A DNA stretch of 64,000 nucleotides, taken from contig JBBIVX010000014.1 in the NCBI GenBank assembly GCA_037439465.1, forward strand, positions 1 to 64,000, given 5' to 3'. Below are positions 16,047 to 24,744 of this stretch, one piece after another. How positions within the stretch are numbered: position 1 is the stretch's first letter; each line of letters begins with the position of its first letter. This DNA comes from Parasulfuritortus sp037439465. Its GTDB lineage: Bacteria > Pseudomonadota > Gammaproteobacteria > Burkholderiales > Thiobacillaceae. The position numbers and the translations under genes were made by a program. The notes below the pieces were generated by a model that was not told the DNA's origin, searched no databases, and worked only from the letters and a program-made list of their open reading frames with translations.

Positions 16047-19000
16047 CCGGCGAGGACATCCGCGCCCTGCTCGAATACGCCTTGGCGCCACATTGGCGGA
16101 AGGTGGAGGCGCCGCTCATCACCGAGCTGGTCGACGCCTTCCTCGCCTGGTATCCGGCGCAGGAAACATTGCGCGGCGAGCGCAACCGCCATGTCCCCCT
16201 GCTGCGCTTCCTGATCGGGCGGGTCAACGAGGAGCAGCAGGCGATCGACCGACTGCAACGGGAGCACGTTGAATTCAGCAAGCGTTATGCGCGCGCCGTG
16301 CTCGCCGAGGAGAAACAGCGCCACATACTCGATTTCGCCGCCGCCCTGGGCGCCGATCGTCGCCAGCTCAAGGAGGACCGCCAAGCCTTCGGCCGCTGGT
16401 TCGGCCACGATGCCATGGCCGATCGCTACCATAATCGCGTCGCCAGGGCGGAGCGCCGGCTGGCCTTCTCCCTGCAACGCCTCGGAGTGATCGCCGGCCA
16501 GGCCTTGCTCGACGCCGGCGCCGGCGCCGAGACACTTTGGCGGCAACTCGGTCTGGAAGCGCTGCTCACCCCTTTGCTGACCTACGACGGTGACGCGCGT
16601 ATCAGGATCGAGACCTTCGCCTGTCTCGCCAATGCCCTGCAGAAAATGCCGGCGGCGATGCAAAGCCGCAGCATCAACGACTTCACCTTGCAGTATGTGT
16701 TCCGTGCTGCCACCGACCCGCGCCAACACGTCTGGATACAGTGCGCGGCCCTGCACCTGCTCGCCTCGCTGGCGCTGGACGCCTTTGCCGCGGCCGCCGG
16801 CAAGCGCCTCGAACAGCCGCGCGCCGGCGACGATCTGTTCGTGCGCCGGCGCGTCATTCTGCTCGTCGGGCAAAAGCTGGCGCAGCGGCCCGCGCTGGCC
16901 GGACTGCTGGATACAGCGCGGCACGATCCCAGCCCCTATGTCCGCCAGGCCCTCGCCGAGGCGCTGGCGCAGGCGGATGATGACAGCCTCGTCCGCCTGA
17001 TGCCGGCACTGCTGCGCGCGGACGCCACGCCCCAGGTCCGCGCCGCCGCCGCCCTGCAAATCCCTGTCCTGCTCGCGCGCCCCGCCCTGGCCGATCACCT
17101 GCGCGCCTGGCTGATGACGCTCTTGACGGAGGAGGGCGATCCCTTTGTCCTGAAGGTGGCCATGGCGGTGATCGCGCAAGTCCCGAGCGAGCCGGTTTGG
17201 CACGCCGACCCCGCGCGCCGCCGGCAGTGGACGCAGCATTTCCTGCCCGTGATCGAAGCGGTCCATCTGCACTCGCCGCACCTGCCGGTCCGCCGCTTCG
17301 CCGCGCTGACGCGGGAAAGGCTGTGGTGCCAGAGCGACGAGCGCCGCCTGCAATGGTTGCAAGATCTGCAGGAATGGCTGGCGCGCTGCCCTCCTGGCCG
17401 CTCCATCCGCCTTCCGCGCCGTTTGTTGCAAGGATGGGACGAGGCCGAGGTCGGCCGCTTACTCGCCGTGGCCAGCCAGCAGGATTTCGGCCTGGATCTG
17501 GAAAGGACCTGGATGGGCTGGCGTCTCTGGCGCGGCCATGTGTTCCGCCGGCGCCTGTGGCGGATGCTGCACGAGTTTCGTCATCCCTCGCCTGACAAAC
17601 GGCAAGGCTTTCTGCACACCGTGGGCCGGGTCTTCCATGGCCATCGCCGCGCCCCGTCCGCCATCCTGGCCGAGCTGGCGGAAACCAAGGTGCCGGGCGA
17701 AGCCCTGCATTTCGCCAGCGAGGGTGGCTGGCGGCCCTATCTGCCGCTGGCGGACGAATTCCTCTCGGCGCTCGACCAGACATTCCCGGTCAAGCCGGTT
17801 CTGGTCCACAGCGCCGAAGGGATCACCGAAATCACTCCGCCGCGCACCTTCCTGGGCCGGCTGCTGGCGGCGTTCAAATTGAGCTGGCGCTTTGAACGCT
17901 ACGCCCACTTGCGCAACTGGCACGAGGACGGTCAGCAGGCCCCCTCCGCCTACCTGCGCGCCATGACGAAGCTGGGCTTCACCATCCGCTTCCAGCCTTA
18001 TGGCGACGCGCCCGACACGCAGGTGCGCCGCTTCTTTCCCGCCGGCTTCGCCCTCTCCGGTGTGGAATTCGACTGGTGGCCTGGGCTGAGGAACTACTTC
18101 TTCTCGGTGTTTGAGAACACCCTGCCGGAACTGATCCTGTTCACCCTCGCGGCCCTGATGGCGTTCCTGATCCGTCACCTTTACCTCAACCGGCAGATAC
18201 ACCAGGCGCGTGCCCGCCTCCCCCTGGTCATCGGCGGCTGGGGCACGCGCGGCAAATCGGGCACCGAGCGCATCAAGGCGGCGCTCTTCAATGCGCTCGG
18301 CTACAGCGTGGTGAGCAAGACCACGGGCTGCGAGGCGATGTTTCTGCATGGGCCGGCCTATGGGCAACTGCGCGAAATGTTCCTGTTCCGCCCTTACGAC
18401 AAGGCCACCATCTGGGAACAGCACAATGTCGTGCGGCTGGCAAGCAGGCTGGGCGGCGAGGTCTTCCTGTGGGAATGCATGGCGCTGACGCCGGCCTTCG
18501 TGCGCCTGCTGCAACGACGCTGGATGCATGACGATTTCTCCACCATCACCAACACCTTCCCCGACCACGAGGACCTGCAAGGTCCGGCTGGCGTCAATAT
18601 CCCCGAAGTGATGACCAACTTCATCCCGGAGCGCGGCCACCTGTTTACCAGCGAAGAGCAAATGCGCCCCATACTGAGCGCGGCGGCCAAACTGGCGGGG
18701 ACACCGCTGCAGGGCGTTGGCTGGGTCGAGTCGGGATTGCTGGCGCCCGACGTTCTGGCCCGCTTCCCCTACCAGGAGCATCCCGACAACATCGCCCTGG
18801 TGCTGGCCCTGGCGGATGAGCTCGGCATACCGCAGGATTTCGCTCTCAAGGAAATGGCGGACCGCGTCGTGCCGGACCTGGGTGTGCTCAAGGTCTATCC
18901 CACCGCGCCGATCGCTATGCGCCGGCTGGAGTTTGTCAACGGCATGTCCGCCAACGAACGCTTCGGCTGTCTCGGCAACTGGCAGCGCACCGGCTTCGCC

Positions 19001-20194
19001 AGCCACGACATGGAGGCGGAGCCCGGCGTCATGCTGAGCGTGGTGGTCAACAACCGCGCCGACCGCATCGCCCGCTCGCGCGTATTCGCCGGGATAGTGG
19101 TGGAGGACATCAGCGCCGACCTGATCGTGCTCATCGGCTCCAACCTGCATGGGCTGCAAGGCTATATACGCGAGTCGTGGCAGATTTATGCCGCCGGGCT
19201 GTCGCTGTGGCCGGCCGATGGCGCCACACCGGCGCAGACGCTGGCAGACACCGCCCGGCGCAGGCGCGTGGTGCACACCGCCGCCCACGCCAGGGCAAGG
19301 CTGGCCGCCATGCTTGCCGGTTGCGGCATCGCTGGCGCCGAAACCATACTGGCGGCGTGGGACACGCCGGCGGATTTGGCTGCGGCGATACGCGCCAGCG
19401 GCAGCGCCGCGGCCGACGGCATCCTCGCCTGCGCCGAGCGCGACCGCTCGAGCCTGACCGAGTATGCCGAGTTCGCGCAACGCATCGCCTCCCTGGACGC
19501 CGCCCCGGAGCCTGACGCCGGGCTCGATTCGGCCTTCCGGGAACTCGTCTGGCGCTGGCTGGAACGGCGCCTGCTGGTCGTCGAGGACTACTACGCCAGC
19601 GGCAACCAGATCATAGACATCCTTTGCCGCGCCACGCCACCGGGCTTCAAGAACCGCATCCAGGGCATCCAGAACATCAAGGGCACCGGCCTCGATTTCG
19701 TCTACCGCTGGCAGGCCTGGGATACCTGCTACCGCGCCTGTGCGCGGCTGCAGAGTCCGGAACCCGAGGTGGCCCGCCAGGGCCTGGCGGCGCTCGCCGC
19801 GTTTCAGGAATTCGGGCCACTCTGCGAGGAGCATGTTAAAACCGTCATTGCCACGGTCAAGGCCTCGCCGCAGGCGCAGAACGAGCACTTTCAAAGCGAA
19901 CTCAACATCATCGCCGCCCGCCTCGACCGCGCCATGCAGGAAGTCAGGGAGCAGATGGCGGTGACCCGCGCCAGCGGCTGGCAGGAAAGACTGTTCGCCG
20001 GCATCGAGGCCTTTCTCGATGCCGGCGACGCCATCAAGCGGCGCAAGATTTCCAACCGGATTTATCAGGACCTGATCAACGAACGGATCAGCCATGCCCG
20101 CGCCGCGCTTGAACTGCAAGCCCTCAACAAGCGGCAAAAGGGCGGCTGGCTGCTACAGGCCCTGCAACAATGGAAGCCGCGCCGGAACGGCTAG
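16043..20194 (+). CDS. pgsB: PgsB/CapB-like Mur-ligase-family polymer synthetase with large N- and C-terminal extensions
   Basis: The product has 1383 residues; Bacillus PgsB has about 390. Residues 1-690 are helical and HEAT-like (for example LAEALAQADDDSLVRLMPAL). A membrane helix (ELILFTLAALMAFLIRHLYL, about 695-714) leads straight into the ATP-dependent ligase core, as in PgsB. Core motifs are GTRGKSGTERI (P-loop, about 734), KTTGCEAMF, WECMALTP, FPDHEDLQGP, HPDNIALVLALADELGI, NGMSANERF and NNRADRIARSR. Residues from about 1100 to the end are a helical extension of unknown role. PgsB-type enzymes activate a carboxylate as acyl phosphate to extend poly-gamma-glutamate on the cytoplasmic side. 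The start at 16043 overlaps the previous stop (ATGA); longer in-frame readings run inside the previous gene. It ends 13 bases before convergent nadA. Confidence 0.82.
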   Translation: MTGEDIRALLEYALAPHWRKVEAPLITELVDAFLAWYPAQETLRGERNRHVPLLRFLIGRVNEEQQAIDRLQREHVEFSKRYARAVLAEEKQRHILDFAAALGADRRQLKEDRQAFGRWFGHDAMADRYHNRVARAERRLAFSLQRLGVIAGQALLDAGAGAETLWRQLGLEALLTPLLTYDGDARIRIETFACLANALQKMPAAMQSRSINDFTLQYVFRAATDPRQHVWIQCAALHLLASLALDAFAAAAGKRLEQPRAGDDLFVRRRVILLVGQKLAQRPALAGLLDTARHDPSPYVRQALAEALAQADDDSLVRLMPALLRADATPQVRAAAALQIPVLLARPALADHLRAWLMTLLTEEGDPFVLKVAMAVIAQVPSEPVWHADPARRRQWTQHFLPVIEAVHLHSPHLPVRRFAALTRERLWCQSDERRLQWLQDLQEWLARCPPGRSIRLPRRLLQGWDEAEVGRLLAVASQQDFGLDLERTWMGWRLWRGHVFRRRLWRMLHEFRHPSPDKRQGFLHTVGRVFHGHRRAPSAILAELAETKVPGEALHFASEGGWRPYLPLADEFLSALDQTFPVKPVLVHSAEGITEITPPRTFLGRLLAAFKLSWRFERYAHLRNWHEDGQQAPSAYLRAMTKLGFTIRFQPYGDAPDTQVRRFFPAGFALSGVEFDWWPGLRNYFFSVFENTLPELILFTLAALMAFLIRHLYLNRQIHQARARLPLVIGGWGTRGKSGTERIKAALFNALGYSVVSKTTGCEAMFLHGPAYGQLREMFLFRPYDKATIWEQHNVVRLASRLGGEVFLWECMALTPAFVRLLQRRWMHDDFSTITNTFPDHEDLQGPAGVNIPEVMTNFIPERGHLFTSEEQMRPILSAAAKLAGTPLQGVGWVESGLLAPDVLARFPYQEHPDNIALVLALADELGIPQDFALKEMADRVVPDLGVLKVYPTAPIAMRRLEFVNGMSANERFGCLGNWQRTGFASHDMEAEPGVMLSVVVNNRADRIARSRVFAGIVVEDISADLIVLIGSNLHGLQGYIRESWQIYAAGLSLWPADGATPAQTLADTARRRRVVHTAAHARARLAAMLAGCGIAGAETILAAWDTPADLAAAIRASGSAAADGILACAERDRSSLTEYAEFAQRIASLDAAPEPDAGLDSAFRELVWRWLERRLLVVEDYYASGNQIIDILCRATPPGFKNRIQGIQNIKGTGLDFVYRWQAWDTCYRACARLQSPEPEVARQGLAALAAFQEFGPLCEEHVKTVIATVKASPQAQNEHFQSELNIIAARLDRAMQEVREQMAVTRASGWQERLFAGIEAFLDAGDAIKRRKISNRIYQDLINERISHARAALELQALNKRQKGGWLLQALQQWKPRRNG

Positions 20195-20207
20195 CGCTTA
20201 CTTGCGC

Positions 20208-21284
20208 TCAGTCGCCGCTGGCGCCGCGCACGGCCACGCCGGACGCCGCCGCAAACTCCAGCATGCGGCCGATGGAACGCACCGCCTTGGCCCGGATGGC
20301 CTCGTCCACCCGTATTTCGTTGACCCCCGTCTCCAGCACGCGGCACAGGTTTCTGAGACCGTTCATGGCCATCCACGGGCAATGGGCGCAAGACACGCAG
20401 GTGGCGCCGCGGCCGCCGCTGGGCGCCTCCAATAACAGCTTGCCTGGGGCGGCGGCGCGCATCTTGTGGAAAATGCCGTTGTCGGTGGCAATGATGAAGG
20501 TGGGATGCGGCAGGTCACGCACGGCGTTGATGAGCTGCGTCGTCGAGCCGACCACCTCGGCCAGGGCAACCACCTCGGCGGGTGACTCCGGGTGCACCAG
20601 CACCGCCGCCTCGGGGTGCTCCCGCTTGAGGGCGCGGATGCCTTCGGCCTTGAATTTCTCATGCACCACGCAGGAGCCCTGCCACAGTATCATGTCGGCG
20701 CCGGTGGCCTTCTGCACGTAGTCGCCGAGGTAACGGTCGGGCGCCCAGAGTATTGTCCTGCCCTGCTCGTGCAGGTGCTTCACCACCGGCACGGCGATGC
20801 TGGAGGTGACCATCCAGTCGGCGCGCGCCTTCACCGCCGCCGAGGTGTTGGCGTAGACCACCACGGTGCGCTCCGGATGTTGGTCGCAGAATTCGGCGAA
20901 ATCGTCGGCCGGGCAGGATAGGTCGAGCGAGCACTCGGCCTTGATCTCCGGCATCAGGACGCGCTTTTCCGGGTTGAGTATCTTGGCCGTCTCTCCCATG
21001 AAACGCACGCCGGCGACGATCAGCGTGCTGGCGGCGGCGGCATGGCCGAAGCGCGCCATCTCCAGCGAATCCGAGACGCAGCCGCCGGTCTCGATGGCCA
21101 GGTCCTGCAGATCGCCGGAGGTGTAATAGTGGGCCAGGAGGCAGGCGTCCTGCGCCTGCATCAGCCGTTTGATGCGGGCCTTCAGCTCGGCGCGCTCGCC
21201 GGGGTCAAGCCGCTCCTCGACGACAGGCGGCACGTCGGTGACCGGGCGGGCGGTGATGCGGCGGGGGATGGTGGTTGGAGGCAT
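20208..21284 (-). CDS. nadA: Quinolinate synthase NadA
   Basis: NadA condenses iminoaspartate with dihydroxyacetone phosphate to form quinolinate, the second step of de novo NAD synthesis, in the cytoplasm. The product has 358 residues, close to family length for the long bacterial form. The three [4Fe-4S] ligand cysteines sit in PEIKAECSLD, LWQGSCVVHEKF and SCAHCPWMAMN. Other family motifs are LLAHYYTSGDLQDLA, GGCVSDSLEMARF, VRFMGETAKILNP and HPESPAEVV. I chose the ATG at 21284. A TTG further upstream would add 11 residues without homology. It stands alone between the convergent polymer locus and a terminator-bounded surface protein; no nadB or nadC is nearby. Confidence 0.96.
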   Translation of the reverse strand: MPPTTIPRRITARPVTDVPPVVEERLDPGERAELKARIKRLMQAQDACLLAHYYTSGDLQDLAIETGGCVSDSLEMARFGHAAAASTLIVAGVRFMGETAKILNPEKRVLMPEIKAECSLDLSCPADDFAEFCDQHPERTVVVYANTSAAVKARADWMVTSSIAVPVVKHLHEQGRTILWAPDRYLGDYVQKATGADMILWQGSCVVHEKFKAEGIRALKREHPEAAVLVHPESPAEVVALAEVVGSTTQLINAVRDLPHPTFIIATDNGIFHKMRAAAPGKLLLEAPSGGRGATCVSCAHCPWMAMNGLRNLCRVLETGVNEIRVDEAIRAKAVRSIGRMLEFAAASGVAVRGASGD

Positions 21285-21398
21285 GACGGGAATATAGGCC
21301 AATGATCCATCGTGCAAAAGCCGGCCGAATTACCTTGTGCCGACACCCAAGGGACACAGGCCCGCTGCGTGAGTCTTGCGGCAATGATGCCACAAATG

Positions 21399-21424
21399 AA
21401 GACGGCGCCGGATGGCGCCGTCTT
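21399..21424 (-). terminator. Rho-independent-like terminator after the IPTL-CTERM gene
   Basis: A perfect 11-base stem (21399-21409 with 21414-21424) closes a four-base loop, 16 bases after the IPTL-CTERM stop. Its arms are rich in GGCGCC, with TT ending the descending arm on the minus strand. The T tract is short. It separates that gene from nadA. Confidence 0.7.
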
Positions 21425-21440
21425 TGGGAACGAAACCCGA

Positions 21441-22445
21441 TCAGGCCGCGGTGCCTGTCTTTGGCCGCCGCAATTGCCGGTAGCCAAGGCCCGCCAGGAG
21501 CAGACTCAGCGTCATCAGGCCCCATTCGGTCAGCGTCGGTATGGGCGTGGACGCGGACGGTGTCCCGCCCACCGCCCCCAATACCGTGGCGACGTATTGG
21601 GTATGCGTACCGGTAGCTCCCGGCGCCAGGGTCAAGGGGGTGTCGAAACCCCAGTAGTAGGACACGGCACTGTCGCTACCGCTACCGGTATTGGTGAAAT
21701 CCCAGGCAGAGCCAGTTGCCGCGCTCCAACTCGAATAACGAAGCTGATCGGGCGGCGTGGGCTGAGGCGACAGGCTGCCGCCGTGCACGGTTCCGAATAC
21801 GCTGAAGGCCGGAGTGGTTAAATCGTCCACCATTTCGTAATGGGTGAAGGCCGGCGCCACGAAAGTGGCGAACACATCGGTGAAGGCCGTATCCGGGCTG
21901 CGCTGGCGGAAAAAGGACGCATCGTTGTCGGCGATCTGCCAGTCCCACATGTTGCGCACCCCATATTGCCTCTCCGCCTGGCTGGTGTTGGTCACCGAAA
22001 TCGTCTGGCGGACATTCGTGTCCGTCAGCGTGGTGCCGTTGATGACCACCTCCTGCACGACCGTGAAATTGGGCAAGGTATAGGTGGTTCTGAAGCCATT
22101 GGTACCGATCGGCGCCACCACCGCGGGCTGCGAGGACATGAGGGTTGCCGAGTAGCCGGCCAACCCTGGCGCTGGGGCGCCGTTGTCATTAACCCACATA
22201 GTTAAGGCGCCGACGTCACGCAGGGTGATGTAGCTGGTGCCGATGGGGTAGAAAACCGTCTGGCTCGGGTTCGGGTGGCTGGCGCCCGTGGTGACCGTGA
22301 ACTGACCGATGTTCGATCCCGCGTCACTGATGGATACGGTCAATAGGCCGTTGGTCACGCTCTGCGTGGCGGCGGACACGCTACCCACGGCCAGAAAAAG
22401 GCCGGCCATCGCCACGTACAAAGCGCGCAGTTGTTTCGTTTGCAT
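21441..22445 (-). CDS. IPTL-CTERM (exosortase-type) sorted surface or secreted protein
   Basis: The product has 334 residues with a signal peptide (VAMAGLFLAVGSVSAATQ) and a C-terminal tripartite sorting tail: IPTLTEWG, a hydrophobic helix (LMTLSLLLAGLGY) and a basic end (RQLRRPK). This is the IPTL-CTERM variant of the PEP-CTERM family, which is recognised by exosortase-type enzymes in exopolysaccharide-producing Gram-negatives. The 280-residue mature region is Thr/Ser/Asn-rich and beta-like, with few charged residues and no enzyme motif. It has a strong GGAGGGG ribosome-binding site and a near-consensus promoter upstream, and a terminator downstream, so it is a single-gene unit probably expressed at high level. 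No exosortase gene is in the window. Confidence 0.85.
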   Translation of the reverse strand: MQTKQLRALYVAMAGLFLAVGSVSAATQSVTNGLLTVSISDAGSNIGQFTVTTGASHPNPSQTVFYPIGTSYITLRDVGALTMWVNDNGAPAPGLAGYSATLMSSQPAVVAPIGTNGFRTTYTLPNFTVVQEVVINGTTLTDTNVRQTISVTNTSQAERQYGVRNMWDWQIADNDASFFRQRSPDTAFTDVFATFVAPAFTHYEMVDDLTTPAFSVFGTVHGGSLSPQPTPPDQLRYSSWSAATGSAWDFTNTGSGSDSAVSYYWGFDTPLTLAPGATGTHTQYVATVLGAVGGTPSASTPIPTLTEWGLMTLSLLLAGLGYRQLRRPKTGTAA

Positions 22446-22493
22446 GAAACCCCCTCCTGAAGAAAATAGCCATAAATTTTCTGATATGAAAGT

Positions 22494-22523
22494 ACTATAA
22501 TTTCGCCTTCAAATACTTGTCAA
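22494..22523 (-). promoter_or_regulatory. Sigma-70-type promoter of the IPTL-CTERM gene
   Basis: On the minus strand, a consensus -35 TTGACA (22518-22523) is followed after 18 bases by TATAGT (22494-22499), leaving a leader of about 40 bases before the start codon. The surrounding DNA is clearly AT-rich for this window. It is the best promoter match I found here. Confidence 0.75.
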
Positions 22524-22592
22524 GCAAATTTCCCGGCTTGATAAAAATGCAGCGCAGACACGCGGCGAATAACGCCAGCCAGGCCACAAGGC

Positions 22593-23231
22593 ATGAATGA
22601 ACAGCACGCCACGGCGGTGGCGGCAGCGGCCCGCGCCACTGTCACCAAGGGTCTCAACCGCGGCAGTTCCGGCAACGTCAGTGTCCGCCGCGGCCCGGGC
22701 TTTCTGATCACGCCATCGGGACTGCCGTCGGACGAGATACGGCCGGAACAGGTGGTCGCCGTCAGCCTGGCGGGCGAAGCCAGCGGCGAGTGGCCGCCCT
22801 CCAGCGAGTGGCGTTTCCATCGGGATATCTACCGCGCCCGGCCCGAGGTGCAGGCCGTCGTCCATGTGCACTCGCCTTTCGCCGTCTCCCTGGCCTGCCT
22901 GCGCCGGGGCATCCCGCCCTTTCATTACATGGTGGCGGTGGCCGGCGGCCACGACATCCGCTGTGCCGGCTATGCCACCTTTGGCACCCAGGCCCTGTCC
23001 GACAACGTAGTGCAAGCGCTGGCAGGCCGCCGCGCCTGTCTATTGGCCAACCACGGCATGGTGGCGGTGGGCGCCGATCTCGACCGGGCGCTGGCCCTGG
23101 CGGTGGAGGTGGAGGCGCTGTGCGAACAGTACTGGCGCGCCTCGCTCATGGGCAAGCCGGTTTTGCTGACCGCGGCGGAGATGGCCGAGGCCCTGGAAAA
23201 ATTCAAGGGCTACGGCCAGTTCGGCCGCTGA
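22593..23231 (+). CDS. Class II aldolase/adducin family protein
   Basis: The product has 212 residues, within the usual range for zinc-dependent class II aldolases such as fuculose-phosphate aldolase, and for the related methylthioribulose-phosphate dehydratase. Family motifs in order are GSSGNVSVR, LITPSGLPSDEI, SSEWRFHRDIYRA (with the acidic catalytic residue), VVHVHSPFA (the HxH zinc pair) and LLANHGMVAVG (third zinc histidine). The substrate cannot be told from sequence. It is transcribed divergently from the IPTL-CTERM gene and converges on the rnf block, with no pathway neighbours. The start follows an AAGG element closely. Confidence 0.9.
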   Translation: MNEQHATAVAAAARATVTKGLNRGSSGNVSVRRGPGFLITPSGLPSDEIRPEQVVAVSLAGEASGEWPPSSEWRFHRDIYRARPEVQAVVHVHSPFAVSLACLRRGIPPFHYMVAVAGGHDIRCAGYATFGTQALSDNVVQALAGRRACLLANHGMVAVGADLDRALALAVEVEALCEQYWRASLMGKPVLLTAAEMAEALEKFKGYGQFGR

Positions 23232-23313
23232 TCGAGGCGCGGCGGGTTCGTCCGGCGCACACCTGCCGCACCGCCCTGCAGTAGCCCGCTAAAGCGGACG
23301 ATGCGCGCCGGCC

Positions 23314-23508
23314 TCAGCGCTGGCGATCCGTATCCGCGTCGCAACCGCCGCCGCAACCGCCGCCGCAACCGCCACAGCCTCCGCCTTCCTGGCGAAACGG
23401 CCCAAGATCGGGGTGGCGACGGGCGAACAGCCGGTAGGCCCGCTCGACCCAGAGCCCGCCCAACATCAGCAGCAAGATGAGACCAATGGCAAGCAGATAG
23501 CGGCTCAT
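23314..23508 (-). CDS. Small Cys/Gly-rich single-pass membrane protein coupled to rnfA
   Basis: The product has 64 residues: an N-terminal membrane helix (YLLAIGLILLLMLGGLWVER), a basic juxtamembrane stretch (RLFARRHPDLGPFRQE), then CGGCGGGCGGGC and a polar tail. Four cysteines in a glycine-rich string could bind a metal or Fe-S cluster, or act in thiol chemistry. The ATG overlaps the rnfA stop (ATGA) and the gene is the last of the rnf operon, which supports a real, coupled gene. It resembles in style the Cys-rich membrane peptides linked to FeoB, but I do not recognise a named family. A role in delivering iron or clusters to Rnf is speculation. Confidence 0.72.
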   Translation of the reverse strand: MSRYLLAIGLILLLMLGGLWVERAYRLFARRHPDLGPFRQEGGGCGGCGGGCGGGCDADTDRQR

Positions 23509-24092
23509 TCCCCCGCCCCCATGCCGGCAAAGCCCATGAACACCAGCGATAGACTGCCGGCCAGCATCAGGGTCAGGGCCGTGCCCTGTACCACGTTGGG
23601 AACGCTCGCCAGGTTGAGACGCTCGCGCAGCCCGGCCATCAGCAGCAAGGCCAGCGAGAAACCGGCGCCACCGCCGAGGGCGAAGGTGATGGCCTGCATG
23701 AAGCTGTAGTCGCGCGCCGTCTGGAACAGCGCCACACCGAGCACGGCGCAATTGGTGGTGATCAGCGGCAGGTAGATGCCGAGCGCACGGAATAGTGCCG
23801 GGCTGTATTTTTTCGTGACCATCTCCACCAACTGCACCGCCGAGGCGATGACCACGATGTAGGAAATCAGGCGCAGAAACTCGATGTTGAAATGGATCAC
23901 CAGCCAGTTGAGGCCGTAGGCGCACAGGCTGGCCACGAGCATGACGAAAGTGGTGGCCGCGCCCATCGGCGCCGCCGTGGCAAGCCGGTTGGAGACGCCG
24001 AGGAACGGGCACAGGCCGAGGAACATGGCCAGCACGAAGTTATTGGCGAGGACCGCGCCGAGGAAAATCTGTGCGAGCGATTCAGGCGCCAT
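23505..24092 (-). CDS. rnfA: Ion-translocating electron transport complex subunit RnfA
   Basis: The product is 195 residues with six predicted membrane helices. RnfA and RnfE are homologous, inverted membrane subunits of the Rnf complex, which couples ferredoxin:NAD electron transfer to ion movement. Motifs typical of RnfA/NqrE are NNFVLAMFLGLCPFLGVS and LPLITTNCAVLGVALF, the latter carrying the conserved cysteine of the membrane Fe-S site; the partner cysteine is in LGLCPFLG. Length equals the usual 190-200 residues. It overlaps rnfE by 11 bases and the small Cys-rich gene by 4. Confidence 0.96.
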   Translation of the reverse strand: MAPESLAQIFLGAVLANNFVLAMFLGLCPFLGVSNRLATAAPMGAATTFVMLVASLCAYGLNWLVIHFNIEFLRLISYIVVIASAVQLVEMVTKKYSPALFRALGIYLPLITTNCAVLGVALFQTARDYSFMQAITFALGGGAGFSLALLLMAGLRERLNLASVPNVVQGTALTLMLAGSLSLVFMGFAGMGAGE

Positions 24093-24744
24093 GGACGTGT
24101 CCCTGCGTGGGCTGGGCCGGCGCCGAGCGCGGCCGCCGTGTCTTCAGCCAGTTGAAAAGCAGCAGCCAGGCCGCCAGCACGAAAAAACCACCGGGCGGCA
24201 GCACCATCACCACCCAGGGCTGGAAGTCCGGACCGAACAAGGGAAAACCGAACAGCTTGCCGGCGCCGAAGATCTCGCGCACCGCGCCCAGGGCGAAGAG
24301 GCCGATGCTGAAGCCGAGGCCCATGCCGGCGGCGTTGAGGGTGGCGCGCAGGGGCGGATTCTTGGCGGCGTGGGCCTCGGCCCGGCCGAGGATGATGCAG
24401 TTGACGACGATGAGCTGGATGAAGGCGCCGAGGGCCTCGTACACCGCCAGGCTGACGGCCTGGATGAGGTAATCCACCACCGTGACGAAGGTGGCGATGA
24501 TGAGGATATAGGTGGCGATACGCACTTCGGTGGGCACGAGGCGGCGGATCGATGAAATCAGCAGGCTGGAGCCGACCAGCACGAAGGTGGTGGCAAGCCC
24601 CATGGAGAGCGCGTTCACCGCCGACACGGTTACCGCCAGGGTCGGGCACATGCCCAGCACCATGACGAAGACCGGGTTCTGCTTCCAGACGCCTTCGAGA
24701 AATTCCTCCAGGTGACTCGGTGGCGCTTGTCCGGGCAGGGCCAT
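24082..24744 (-). CDS. rnfE: Rnf complex subunit RnfE
   Basis: The product is 220 residues with six predicted membrane helices, homologous to RnfA. RnfE/NqrD motifs are present: VWKQNPVFVMVLGMCPTLAV near the N-terminus and FIQLIVVNCIILGRAEA in the middle, each with a conserved cysteine (LGMCP, VNCI) that in this family ligates a cluster between RnfA and RnfE. The C-terminus ends in a His- and Pro-rich cytoplasmic tail. Its start overlaps the rnfG stop by one base (TAATG), as expected for a coupled operon. Confidence 0.96.
   Translation of the reverse strand: MALPGQAPPSHLEEFLEGVWKQNPVFVMVLGMCPTLAVTVSAVNALSMGLATTFVLVGSSLLISSIRRLVPTEVRIATYILIIATFVTVVDYLIQAVSLAVYEALGAFIQLIVVNCIILGRAEAHAAKNPPLRATLNAAGMGLGFSIGLFALGAVREIFGAGKLFGFPLFGPDFQPWVVMVLPPGGFFVLAAWLLLFNWLKTRRPRSAPAQPTQGHVHGA

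Noticed and set aside
17459..20137. 892-codon minus-strand open frame
   Set aside because: It lies opposite the PgsB-like gene, whose Mur-ligase motifs fix the true strand. The translation shows no family motif.
23232..23313. Terminator between the aldolase and the small Cys-rich gene
   Set aside because: Only a 5-base stem with a 2-base loop and no T tract is present, too weak to call.
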